DNA from: CAZGXI01 sp964529715
GTDB taxonomy: Bacteria > Chloroflexota > Anaerolineae > Aggregatilineales > Ch27
DNA length: 64,000 bases
Direction: 5' to 3'
NCBI GenBank assembly: GCA_964529715.1
Contig: CAZGXI010000008.1
Span: forward strand, 1-64,000
The notes under the pieces were generated by a model that ran no database searches, was not told the DNA's origin, and worked only from the letters and a program-made list of their open reading frames with translations. How positions within the stretch are numbered: the first letter of the stretch is position 1; every line of letters begins with the position of its first letter. Shown here in pieces: positions 37,350 through 45,680 of this stretch. A program made the translations under genes and the position numbers.

Positions 37350-40300
37350 ATGAGGACACGACGGAACACTCCTTTGGTCTCGTGGGCTTTAGGACTCCTT
37401 ACTCTGGCCGTCCTGGTCCTCAATCTTCCCGAAAACCTCGATGCCGTGCTTGGGCTGTGGTTGCTGTTCGCCGGGTTGACGGCTTTCGCGTTGAACTTCG
37501 GCGTGCTGCTCACCTCCGGCGAGATCGCCCCGGCGCACGTCTTCAGCATCATGGCGTTCCTCACGCTGGGGCGCAGCGATCACGCAGGCGAGGCCCTGTG
37601 GGCCGTCGCCGTCGGTGCGCTGGTGGGCAGCTTGATCCAGGTCGCCCGCGCCGACGAGTGGCTGCCGCGCCGCCGCCTGACCGTGCGCAGCCTGGGCACC
37701 GTCGCCGAGACGATGGCGCATCTCACCCTCAGCCTGCTGGTCGGCGGCACGGTGTATGTCATCCTCGGCGGGCGACTGCCGCTGGGCCGCCTGACCGCGT
37801 CGGATGCCATGCCACTGCTCGCCTTTTCGGGCACTTACCTGCTCATCTACCTGTTGTTCTTCGTGCTGCGTGTACGGCTGGAAGGCAAGGCCATCTCTGG
37901 CATCCTGTCGGCTAACTGGGTCACGCTGATCGGCGTGGTGCTGCTGCCGATCCCATTCGGCATCTTGGGCGCCGCCGTTGCCACCGACCTGGATAACCTG
38001 TCGTGGGGCATCCTGATCACCGGCTTGCTGTTGGTCGTGATCGGAGTCTACGGCCTCAGCCGAACACAGTTTTATTACCGCCAGCAGGTCGCCGAACTCT
38101 CATCTCTGTCGGTAGTCAGCCAGGCGCTGCGCACCAGCCTGGAACTCGACGCGCTGCTGGAGACAATCTACGTCCAGGTGGCGCATCTGCTCAGTGTTGA
38201 CAACTTCATCGTGGCGCTGGTGAACCCGTCGCGTGGCGAGCTTTACTTCCCCCTGGCCGTCCGCCAGGGCAAACACATCGACCTGCCGCCGCGTGAGCCG
38301 GGATCGAACCTGATCGATCACGTCATTCAGCACCGTGCGCCGCTGCTCATCGAGCGCGACGTGGCCGCGCGCGCCCGTCAGATGGGTCTCAGGCCGGTCG
38401 AGGGCGCGGTATATTCCTGGCTGGGCGTGCCGCTGCTCGCGCCGGACCGCGCGCTGGGGGCTATCAGCGTCTTCTCCAGCGATCCCGAACACCTGCTGAG
38501 CGCCGGGGACCAGCGCCTGTTGATGAACGTGGCCGCCCAGGCCGCCGTCACGCTGGAAAATGCCCAGCTTTACGGCCAGGCGCAGGCCCACGCGCTACAA
38601 CTGGCGACGCTCAACAACATCTCCACCTTGCTGACCGGCACCCTCGCGCCGGAGCGGGTCATTAACCTGGTGACGTCTTCCGCTGCCGCCGTTTCGGAAT
38701 GCGACGCGGTGGCCGTTTACCTCTACCAGGGCAGTCGCCTGACGCTGGCGCGCAACACCGGCCTCAGCGCCGCCTTCAGCGACGACCCGCCCCTGCCGCT
38801 GATCGCCCGAACCGACGTGGAGCCGTATCGCCTGAGCCGCCAGCCGTTGGTCGTCACCGATTCCCACACCGATCCCCAGGTCGATGCTGCCCGCCGCCAC
38901 CGCATGGACATCGAAGGCAAACGCGCCTGGCTGGAACTGATGCTCGTCTCTGGCGACACGCCCCTGGGCGTGATCGTGGTCTTCTACGACTATCCGCGCA
39001 CCTTCAGCGGCGACGCCATCGAACTGATGCGCACCTTTGGCGTGCAGGCCGCCCTGGCAATCAACAACGCCCGACTGTATACCAGCACCGACACCGCACT
39101 GGATCGGCGTGTTCACCAGCTCCAGGCGCTCTACGACATCGGCCAGGAATTGACCTCGATCCTCAACCTGCAAAAAATTTTCGACCTGGTCTTGAGCCGC
39201 GCGCGGGAAGGCACCAACAGCGACCTGAGCGCCTTGCTGGTCGGCACCGATGACAACCTGGGCTTTCAGATCGTCGCCAGCCAAGGCTACCCGCCCGGCG
39301 CATTTGACGACCCGGTCGCCATTGCCAGCAGCATCACCGCGGCTGCCTACGACACTGGCCGCCCGATTTTGCTGCCGGACGTGCGCGAGAACCGCAGTTA
39401 TCTGACCCTCGACCCCCGGATGCGCAGCCAGATGAGCATCCCTATCCGCCGCGAAGGGGAAACCCTGGGTGTCATCACGGTCGAGAGCGCCCGCCTGGAC
39501 GCCTACGGCGACGACGACGTGACCTTCGTCAGCCAGCTCGCCACTCAGGCCGCCATCGCCATCGACAACGCCCGCCTGTTCAAACGCATCGCCGAGGGCC
39601 GCGACCGTCTCCAGGTCATCCTGGATAGCATGACCGAGGGCGTGTTGCTGATCGATGGCGAGGGCGTGGTGGCCCTGGCAAACCCCCGCATCGAAAGCCT
39701 GCTCGGCCTGCGCGCCGCCATGCTGGTCGGGCGACTGGTGGACGATCTGCTGCAAGACACCAGCTATGACTTCGCCGCGCTGCTGGGCCTGTCGGTGGTC
39801 AGCCTGCGCGAACTGCTGGCCGACCTGCGCGCCGGAATCTACAACGCCGAAAACGCCCAGGGGTCCTACGAACTGGCGCAGCCGCAACATCTCTATCTTA
39901 AACGCAACATCGCCCCCGTGCGCGACGAGAACGGCACCCTGCTGGGGTTATTGATCGTGCTGATCGACGAAACCGAGCAGCAGGAACTCGCCCACGCGCG
40001 CGAGGACCTTAACCGCATGATCGTCCACGACCTGCGCAGCCCGCTGACGGCGGTCACGGCCAGTCTCAAGCTGCTCAACGATGTGATCCCCGCCGACAAC
40101 GAGTTCGCCCCACTGGTCCAGCGCACCACCGAGGCCAGTATGCGCGCCGTGCGCAAGCTGCTCAACCTGGTCGATTCGCTGCTGGACATCGCCAAGATGG
40201 AAAGCGGCCAGATGAGCCTGGACTGCGAACCGATCCACCTCAACGCGGTGGCGGGCAACGTGGTGCTGGAAATGGACTCGCTGGCGCGCGAACTGGACGT

Positions 40301-40769
40301 GAACCTGGCGGTGGACGTAGCCTACGATCTGCCCCTGCTGAACATCGATGGCGAGAAAATCGAGCGCGTGCTGCTGAACCTGGTCGATAACGCCCTCAAG
40401 TTCACCCCTGCCGGTGGCACGGTGATGATCCAGGCCTACCCGCCGGGCCAGGGCGGCGCGGGCGATGGACGGCTGCGCGTCCAGGTCAGCGACACCGGCC
40501 CCGGTGTGCCCGACGAATACAAGGCGCGCCTGTTCGACCGCTTCGTGCAGATCGACGGCCTGCGCGGGCGGCGGCGCGGCACCGGCCTGGGCCTCACCTT
40601 CTGTCGCCTGGCGGTCGAGGCGCACGGTGGGCGCATCTGGATCGAGGACAACCCGGCAGGCGGTTCGATCTTCGCCTTCACCGTGCCCATCGCCGAAGTT
40701 CCACCTCAGGCCGACGAAGACCTGTTCCCCACCGCAGACGACGGCGACATTTCTGGCCCGCTGCTGTAG
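37350..40769 (+). CDS. giant membrane-bound GAF/PAS sensor histidine kinase 2
   Basis: About 1139 residues from ATG 37350 (a TTG at 37329 is also in frame), 80 nt after kinase 1. It has the same plan: about seven N-terminal helices (to about 240); GAF domains at about 250-410 (SLSVVSQALRTSLELDALLE), 425-585 and 595-750 (YDIGQELTSILNLQKIFDLV); PAS (about 755-875); HisKA (MIVHDLRSPLTAVTASLKLL); HATPase with an N box (LLNLVDNALKFTPAGG), G1 (SDTGPGVPDEYKAR) and G2 (RGTGLGLTFCRLAVEAHGG). The shared G2 phrase and layout argue for tandem duplication followed by divergence of the sensing half. The long open frame on the opposite strand (38595-39890) is a codon-bias shadow. Confidence 0.92.
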   Translation: MRTRRNTPLVSWALGLLTLAVLVLNLPENLDAVLGLWLLFAGLTAFALNFGVLLTSGEIAPAHVFSIMAFLTLGRSDHAGEALWAVAVGALVGSLIQVARADEWLPRRRLTVRSLGTVAETMAHLTLSLLVGGTVYVILGGRLPLGRLTASDAMPLLAFSGTYLLIYLLFFVLRVRLEGKAISGILSANWVTLIGVVLLPIPFGILGAAVATDLDNLSWGILITGLLLVVIGVYGLSRTQFYYRQQVAELSSLSVVSQALRTSLELDALLETIYVQVAHLLSVDNFIVALVNPSRGELYFPLAVRQGKHIDLPPREPGSNLIDHVIQHRAPLLIERDVAARARQMGLRPVEGAVYSWLGVPLLAPDRALGAISVFSSDPEHLLSAGDQRLLMNVAAQAAVTLENAQLYGQAQAHALQLATLNNISTLLTGTLAPERVINLVTSSAAAVSECDAVAVYLYQGSRLTLARNTGLSAAFSDDPPLPLIARTDVEPYRLSRQPLVVTDSHTDPQVDAARRHRMDIEGKRAWLELMLVSGDTPLGVIVVFYDYPRTFSGDAIELMRTFGVQAALAINNARLYTSTDTALDRRVHQLQALYDIGQELTSILNLQKIFDLVLSRAREGTNSDLSALLVGTDDNLGFQIVASQGYPPGAFDDPVAIASSITAAAYDTGRPILLPDVRENRSYLTLDPRMRSQMSIPIRREGETLGVITVESARLDAYGDDDVTFVSQLATQAAIAIDNARLFKRIAEGRDRLQVILDSMTEGVLLIDGEGVVALANPRIESLLGLRAAMLVGRLVDDLLQDTSYDFAALLGLSVVSLRELLADLRAGIYNAENAQGSYELAQPQHLYLKRNIAPVRDENGTLLGLLIVLIDETEQQELAHAREDLNRMIVHDLRSPLTAVTASLKLLNDVIPADNEFAPLVQRTTEASMRAVRKLLNLVDSLLDIAKMESGQMSLDCEPIHLNAVAGNVVLEMDSLARELDVNLAVDVAYDLPLLNIDGEKIERVLLNLVDNALKFTPAGGTVMIQAYPPGQGGAGDGRLRVQVSDTGPGVPDEYKARLFDRFVQIDGLRGRRRGTGLGLTFCRLAVEAHGGRIWIEDNPAGGSIFAFTVPIAEVPPQADEDLFPTADDGDISGPLL

Positions 40770-40823
40770 GGAGTGTTAAGTTTTCAGTTTTGCGTTTTGA
40801 ATTCGCGGGCGCGCGCGGCAAAG

Positions 40824-41241
40824 CTATAGTCGCCGCAGACATACCACCGGCTCCCGCGCCAGGAGCGTGCGCAGCGTCGAAAAATCGGGCAGGCCCAGCG
40901 CCGACGCAATGGTTGCGTCGATGGCGGCGCGCGCCGGATCGTCGGCCATCTCCGGGAAGGGGCGCAGCGGTTCCGCGCACAGCCGGTCGTAGGCGGCGGC
41001 GAGCGTTTCAAGCCTGATCGCCTCGCCATACTCGACGCGATATTTACGCACCCGGCTGGTCGCTGACCTCGCCCTCGATGATCAGGCGCAGGCCCTGGTA
41101 GTGCACGATCACGTCGGGCATCTTGCGCCGACGCTCCGGCCCGGCCTTGAGGATGTTCTCCGGCGCGGCGATCACCCCGCGCTCCTGAAGCAGTTGGGCC
41201 AGCAGCACGTTGAACACTTCCTGGCGGTAGCTGTCGGTCAT
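40824..41241 (-). pseudogene. broken gene: two halves in different frames
   Basis: From ATG 41241 (GAGGGG upstream) 65 codons read to TAA at 41044 (YRQEVFNVLLAQLLQERGVI, MPDVIVHYQGLRLIIEGEVS). From GTG 41051 another frame continues for 75 codons (YRVEYGEAIRLETLAAAYDR, PDFSTLRTLLAREPVVCL). The first half looks like the opening of a nuclease- or methylase-associated protein with a restriction-like D-x(n)-ExE pattern. The second looks like the closing segment of such a protein. Together they cover only about 140 residues, so a larger gene seems to have lost its middle. The family assignment is a guess and the brokenness is the stronger claim. Translational coupling of two small genes (8-nt overlap) is the alternative. 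Confidence 0.5.
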
Positions 41242-41373
41242 GGCATCCCCTCACTTCGACCATCTGTGCGCACGCCAATGATACCACATTCTGCCCCTGC
41301 CGTTCGGCAAGGCAAACGTCAGGTCGGCGCGCCCCAAGCGCCGCGCACACTAAGTTCACCTGGGGTACACTCA

Positions 41374-41584
41374 AAGCAGGCAAAATGCGCAGGTTTTCGT
41401 CGCCGGGGACTCAAGTCCCCGGCGACATAGGTCAAGTCCACTGAAGTGGACTGACATCCTCTGTCTCGAACCGCATTTGAGTCCGCTTCAGCGGACTTTG
41501 CGGATTTCGCCAGGGGTTTGACCCCCGGCGACTGGGACAGACACGGCCTTTTTTAAAACTTGCACATAGGATAAGCAGGCAAAA
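41374..41584 (+). mobile_element. palindrome-rich mobile repeat, copy B (MITE-like)
   Basis: A 187-bp non-coding element between perfect 12-bp direct repeats AAGCAGGCAAAA (41374-41385 and 41573-41584). The ends are imperfect inverted repeats (TGCGCAGGTTTT at the left, TGTGCAAGTTTT as the reverse complement of the right). It has the same four palindromes in the same order as copy A: palindromes 1-3 are intact and palindrome 4 is altered (CCAGGGGTTTGACCCCCGG). The right direct repeat ends on the first base of the AGGAG Shine-Dalgarno of the gene at 41599, so the insertion sits immediately upstream of that gene's ribosome site. Confidence 0.85.
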
Positions 41585-41598
41585 CAGGAGCATAGACG

Positions 41599-43155
41599 AT
41601 GAAAGCTCGGTTGATACTGCTGCTGATCCTGGCTGTCCTGCTGGCCGGGATTCCTTCGGCGGCCCAGGCGCAGACCGGGGCCAACCCGCCTCCGACGATC
41701 ATCCGCTTCGCCATCGACCTGCCCGCCATCACGCTGGCCGACGCCGAGGCCGGCGCAACGTCTGCCATCCTGTCCTGGCGAACTGTCGGCATGATGGGCG
41801 ATGTCCGGCTGCGGCTGGAAACGTTCCAACTGAATACCTGGGTCCCGCTGGCAAGCGAGACCGGACAGCCGCTTGATCCCACCGGCAGGCTGCCGATCAT
41901 CGTGCAGCACCCGCTGAACTTCGGCCCGCCCACTTACCGCCTATCCATCCTGGACGGGCAGGACCACGTGCTGGATGAGCGGATTGTCCTCGTACCTTAT
42001 GACCTGGAAGCGGCAACAGAACCCGCCGTCATCACGTCCTTCATGACCAGCGCGACGGGCGTCGAGGTGAATGCGCTGGCACGGGGCGAAGTGCGTATCC
42101 CCGTCGCCTGGCAGGTCGCCAACCGCCCCCCGACAGCCAACCTGGTCTTTGAGCAGGTCATGCCAGACGGGGCGACTGTCTCGGTGGAGCTGCCGCGCGC
42201 CGCCCTGTGGGTCGCCTCGGCAGGCCAGGGGACGGTCGCGCCGGTACTGCCCAACGGCGACCGGACGGTGCGGCTGCGGCTGCGGCTGGTGGACCTGGAG
42301 AGCGGCGAAACGCTCGCCAGCCAGGAAATCACCCTGCCCGTCAGCGGGACGCTCGCCACACCCACGACCATCCCCAGCGCCACCCCGACCGTGCTTCTGC
42401 CCACGCCGGTCGTGTTCGCGCCGACCGCCCCGCCGCCTCCACCAAATGCGCCTGTGATCATGTCCTTTACCGCCTCGCCGGACCTGATAGACCGGGGCGG
42501 CATGGTGACAGTGAGCTGGCGCGTCACGGGGGCCAGCGACATCACCGTGTGGCTGTTGGACCCGGTCGGGCGGCTGTCGGAATCCAGGGCGGCTCAACCT
42601 GCCATCGGCGCGTGGACGGTAACGCTGCCTAGCAGCTACGTGGACAGCGCCGTGTTCTACCTGTTCGCCGTCGCCCCCGGCGGCGCGCAGGCCCAGGCGA
42701 CGGTCACGGTGCTCATCCGCTGCCCGTACACCTACTTCTTCGGCGCGACCCCCGCTGGGGAAGGTTGCCCGCTGGCCGGGCCGACCGACGTACCCGGCGC
42801 GTACCAGCCGTTCCAGAGCGGCTTCATGCTGTGGCGCGGCGACATACACCAGGTCTTCGTGCTAACGAACGGCGGGCAGGTCTACCGCTACCCCGATACC
42901 TGGGTCGAAGGCGAGCCAATCCCCACCGTCGAAGCGCCGCCGCCCGGCCTGGAAGCGCCCGCGCGCGGCTTCGGCAAGGTGTGGGCGCTGAACCCGTCGG
43001 TTCGGCAGATGCTCGGCTGGCCCATCGGGAGTGAACAGTCGTACACCCTGCGCACGCAGCAATCCGGTGCGGCCCGCTATGCACGCACCTACATGACCCT
43101 GCCTGATGGGCGAATTATCTACGTGGTGGAAAGCTCGTGGCAGTTTTTACCCTAA
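41599..43155 (+). CDS. exported beta-rich surface protein
   Basis: 518 residues; the RBS AGGAG lies ten bases before the ATG. A signal peptide of about 25 residues ends AAQAQ. Two Ig-like beta domains (about 32-125 and 130-245) precede a Thr/Pro linker (about 250-285, TPTTIPSATPTVLLPTP). A third Ig-like domain follows (about 288-372, VIMSFTASPDLIDRGGMVTV), then a C-terminal domain of about 145 residues (YQPFQSGFMLWRGDIHQVFV, GFGKVWALNPSVRQMLGWPI) with a Trp-rich repeat-like core. The role is unknown; a surface adhesin or wall-associated protein is likely. Its stop overlaps the stop of the convergent CBS gene by 2 nt. Confidence 0.8.
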   Translation: MKARLILLLILAVLLAGIPSAAQAQTGANPPPTIIRFAIDLPAITLADAEAGATSAILSWRTVGMMGDVRLRLETFQLNTWVPLASETGQPLDPTGRLPIIVQHPLNFGPPTYRLSILDGQDHVLDERIVLVPYDLEAATEPAVITSFMTSATGVEVNALARGEVRIPVAWQVANRPPTANLVFEQVMPDGATVSVELPRAALWVASAGQGTVAPVLPNGDRTVRLRLRLVDLESGETLASQEITLPVSGTLATPTTIPSATPTVLLPTPVVFAPTAPPPPPNAPVIMSFTASPDLIDRGGMVTVSWRVTGASDITVWLLDPVGRLSESRAAQPAIGAWTVTLPSSYVDSAVFYLFAVAPGGAQAQATVTVLIRCPYTYFFGATPAGEGCPLAGPTDVPGAYQPFQSGFMLWRGDIHQVFVLTNGGQVYRYPDTWVEGEPIPTVEAPPPGLEAPARGFGKVWALNPSVRQMLGWPIGSEQSYTLRTQQSGAARYARTYMTLPDGRIIYVVESSWQFLP

Positions 43156-43619
43156 CGTGTGGCGGCGTCTGAGCGCGTCTGGGCTTGTTCCAGCAGATTT
43201 TCCAGCGCGCGCAGCAGGTCGGTTTCCGTGACGATGCCCACCAGCCGCCCGGCGTCGTCCAGCACGGGCAGGCCGCCGATCTTGCGCGCGCGCAGCAGGC
43301 GCGCGACTTCCAGCAGAGGTGTTTCCGGGCGAACCGTGATCGGGTCGGGCGTCATGCACACGTCCACCGTCACCTGGTCCAACAGGGCTTCATCCTGCCA
43401 GCGTTCGTGCAGCACCAGCGGCGAGTTGATCGCCAGCCGCACGTCGCGGTCCGTGACGATGCCCACCAGCCGCCCGTCCCCGTCCAGCACGGGCAGGCGG
43501 CGGAACCTCCCTTCTTGAAGCGTTTGGAGCACGCGACGCAGGCTGTCGCCCAGGTGCGCGACCCTGGGATCGGGAGTCATCACATCACGCACGGCCAGAG
43601 AACAGTCGTCATAGGACAT
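43152..43619 (-). CDS. CBS-pair protein
   Basis: 155 residues from ATG 43619 (GGAGG upstream). Two CBS motifs form one Bateman module: about 10-68 (VRDVMTPDPRVAHLGDSLRR to GIVTDRDVRLAI) and about 88-142 (VDVCMTPDPITVRPETPLLE to GIVTETDLLRAL). No enzyme or channel domain is attached. Such stand-alone modules bind adenine nucleotides (AMP, ATP, SAM) and modulate partners. It lies 13 nt downstream of the HepT remnant. Confidence 0.93.
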   Translation of the reverse strand: MSYDDCSLAVRDVMTPDPRVAHLGDSLRRVLQTLQEGRFRRLPVLDGDGRLVGIVTDRDVRLAINSPLVLHERWQDEALLDQVTVDVCMTPDPITVRPETPLLEVARLLRARKIGGLPVLDDAGRLVGIVTETDLLRALENLLEQAQTRSDAATR

Positions 43620-43632
43620 AGCGCCTCCTTGC

Positions 43633-43779
43633 TCACGCATCTTCGAGCGGCACCAGGGGTTCAAGTTGGGCGATCAGGGCAGGAATATCCACCGTCGCAG
43701 TGTTCCAGATCTCTTGCAGATCAATACGCCTATAGCCGTGAATCACGCGATCCCGCATTCGGGCTATCTCAGACCGGTG
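43633..43779 (-). pseudogene. HepT-like (DUF86/HEPN) toxin, N-terminally truncated
   Basis: In the same frame as the antitoxin stop, the codons beyond TGA (43782-43780) read HRSEIARMRDRVIHGYRRID, then LQEIWNTATVDIPALIAQLE, then a stop at 43635-43633. The RDRVIHGY segment is the HEPN ribonuclease signature (R-x4-H) and the following Leu/Ile-rich helix is the usual C-terminus. Intact HepT has about 110 residues; only about 48 remain and the N-terminal helix bundle is gone. The only in-frame ATG lies just before the motif. It is a probable inactive relic. Confidence 0.8.
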
Positions 43780-44106
43780 TCACGCGACATTCAGCGCCCT
43801 CGCAGAATCGAGAATAGCCTTCCGGCGAGAAGGAAAGTGATCTTGTTCAACAGCCATACGACTTACGATTTCAACTTCACGGCCCAACATGGCGGACAGT
43901 TCATCTTCCATACGGATATGACTGAGCACACCCCAATGGTGATCCGGCGTAAACGTCACCAGCACATCGATATCGCTGTCCGGGCCGAAGTCGTCCCGCA
44001 GGATCGAGCCGAACAGGGCAAACTCGGTGATCTGCCAGCGACGGCAAAACTCCGCAATAGCAGGCTTATGTTGTTCGATCCAGGCTTCGCGTTCGGCGGC
44101 GTTCAT
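43780..44106 (-). CDS. MNT-type nucleotidyltransferase antitoxin
   Basis: 108 residues from ATG 44106 with AGGAGA upstream. The pol-beta fold core FALFGSILRDDFGPDSDIDV shows the GS-x9-DxD catalytic motif, followed by a second conserved strand (VEIVSRMAV). It appears complete (RRKAILDSARALNVA at the end). In MntA-HepT pairs this enzyme AMPylates and silences the HEPN toxin. Here its partner survives only as the truncated gene directly downstream, so this may be an antitoxin without a working toxin. Confidence 0.9.
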   Translation of the reverse strand: MNAAEREAWIEQHKPAIAEFCRRWQITEFALFGSILRDDFGPDSDIDVLVTFTPDHHWGVLSHIRMEDELSAMLGREVEIVSRMAVEQDHFPSRRKAILDSARALNVA

Positions 44107-44151
44107 CGCTCGATTTCTCCTGATCTCATAGTAGCATATCTTTACGCCCGT

Positions 44152-44363
44152 GCTAAAGTAACGGAATGCAGGTCTTCAGCGCCGAGGACTCAAGTCCCCG
44201 GCTAACACAGGTCAAGTCCACTTCAGTGGACTGACGTCCTCTGGCTCGAACCGCATCTGAGTCCGCTAAAGCGAACTTTGCGGATTTCGCCAGGGGTTTT
44301 GAACCGCTGGCGACCGGGACAGAAACGGTCGTTTTTGAAAGCTGCACATTGCGCTAAAGTAAC
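44152..44363 (+). mobile_element. palindrome-rich mobile repeat, copy C (MITE-like)
   Basis: A 190-bp element between perfect 11-bp direct repeats GCTAAAGTAAC (44152-44162 and 44353-44363). The inverted ends are GGAATGCAGGTCTTC on the left and GCAATGTGCAGCTTTC (reverse complement) on the right. Palindromes 1, 3 and 4 have mismatches. Palindrome 2 reads AGTCCACTTCAGTGGACT: compared with copy A its central GA is TC, so the symmetry is kept. It is the most decayed copy. It lies between the MNT gene and the GT4 glycosyltransferase. Confidence 0.85.
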
Positions 44364-44390
44364 CCCCAGACGGTATCGCATGCCGGATCG

Positions 44391-45617
44391 ATGAAAATTC
44401 CCTCTGTGACAGCCGACTCAAAACTCAGCACTCAAAACTCAAACCTCCCCGTGCTGTTCGTCTCCACCTACACCGGCCTCGGCGGCGGTGAGACGAGCCT
44501 GCTCCAGATGGTGGGGCACCTCGACCCGGCCCGCTGGACGCCGCATCTGCTCACGCCTGGCAAAGGGCCGCTGGCGGATCGCTGGCGAGCGCAGGGCTGG
44601 CCGATCCACGTGCTGCGCTGGCGTCCGGCCATGCCGATCTTCATCCCAGCGATCTGGGCGCGCTTTCCGGTAGTCGGGCGCATGGCCGACCTGCTGCGCC
44701 GAGAGGGCTTCGTCGCCGTACACGCCGATTATCACGCCATGCCGTTGATCGTCCCGGCGTGCGAGCGGCAGGACATCCCCTGGCTGTGGACCTGTCACGG
44801 CTGGTGGCTGCGGCCCCGACCCTGGCAGCGTGGCCTGTTCCGCCGCGCCCGGCATACCTTCGCCGTGTCGCAGGCGGCGAAGGACGGCTTTTTGGGCGCT
44901 CCGCCCTTCATGCCGCCGGAGCGGGTAGAGGTGCGCTTTCTCGGCGTGGACGTGGATCGCTTTCGCCCCGGCCTGGACGGATCGGCGGTGCGGCGCGAAC
45001 TGGGCGTCGCGGCAGAGGCGCGCGTGGTGACGATCCTGGGGCGCTTCCAGCCGGTCAAGGGCCACCTGAACTTTCTACAGATGGCGGCGCAGCTGGCTCC
45101 ACTTTATCCCGACCTGCGCTTCTGGATCGTGGGCGACAATGTGCTGGACGGCCTGGCCGGCGACCGTTATAAGGCGGCGGTCTACGCCGCAGTGCAGGCC
45201 GACCCGCTGCTGCGGGAGCGCGTCACCTTCGTCGGGTTCAGGAACGACCCGGAGCGCGTGCTGGCGGCGACGGATGTGCTGGTGTGCGCCTCGGACTTCG
45301 AATCGTTCGGCATGGCTCACGCCGAGGCGATGGCGTGCGGCGTGCCGGTGGTGAGCACGAACCAGGGCGGTCCCGCCGAGATCGTGCGCGACGGCGAAAC
45401 GGGCCTGCTTGTTCCCCCCCGCGACCCGGCGGCCCTGGCAGAGGCCGTCCGCCGCCTGCTGGACTCGCCAGCCCTGCGGCAATCAATGGGCCAGGCCGGG
45501 CGCGCCCGCGCAGAAGCAGTCCTGGCGGTAGAACTCTACGCGGCCCGCTTCGACGCTGTGCTCAAAACGGTCAGCCGTCAGCCGTCAGCCGTCAGCCCTC
45601 CCCTGCCGGGCGGCTAA
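44391..45617 (+). CDS. glycosyltransferase family 4
   Basis: 408 residues in the annotated frame, two Rossmann-like domains of the GT-B fold. The N-terminal acceptor domain starts LFVSTYTGLGGGETSLLQM and has the Gly-rich loop. The C-terminal donor domain has VTILGRFQPVKGHLNFLQMA, VTFVGFRNDPERVLAATDVL and the E-x7-E motif in ESFGMAHAEAMACGVPVVST. It transfers a sugar from a nucleotide sugar to a glycan or lipid. The first 20 codons (including DSKLSTQNSNLP) and the last ten (SRQPSAVSPP) are spelled by simple repeats seen elsewhere in the window. The true start may be GTG 44451, though neither candidate has a good ribosome site. Confidence 0.88.
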   Translation: MKIPSVTADSKLSTQNSNLPVLFVSTYTGLGGGETSLLQMVGHLDPARWTPHLLTPGKGPLADRWRAQGWPIHVLRWRPAMPIFIPAIWARFPVVGRMADLLRREGFVAVHADYHAMPLIVPACERQDIPWLWTCHGWWLRPRPWQRGLFRRARHTFAVSQAAKDGFLGAPPFMPPERVEVRFLGVDVDRFRPGLDGSAVRRELGVAAEARVVTILGRFQPVKGHLNFLQMAAQLAPLYPDLRFWIVGDNVLDGLAGDRYKAAVYAAVQADPLLRERVTFVGFRNDPERVLAATDVLVCASDFESFGMAHAEAMACGVPVVSTNQGGPAEIVRDGETGLLVPPRDPAALAEAVRRLLDSPALRQSMGQAGRARAEAVLAVELYAARFDAVLKTVSRQPSAVSPPLPGG

Positions 45618-45680
45618 ATTCTCGCCGCAAGAAGTGGGCAGCGATTCCCACATTTGCTGCCCTGCGCGGCAAAAGCCCAC

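Noticed and set aside
38595..39890. A 431-codon open frame on the minus strand opposite kinase 2
   Set aside because: Its protein is repetitive, rich in His, Gln, Asp and Val, and lies exactly antisense to clear GAF and PAS domains; it is an effect of codon bias.
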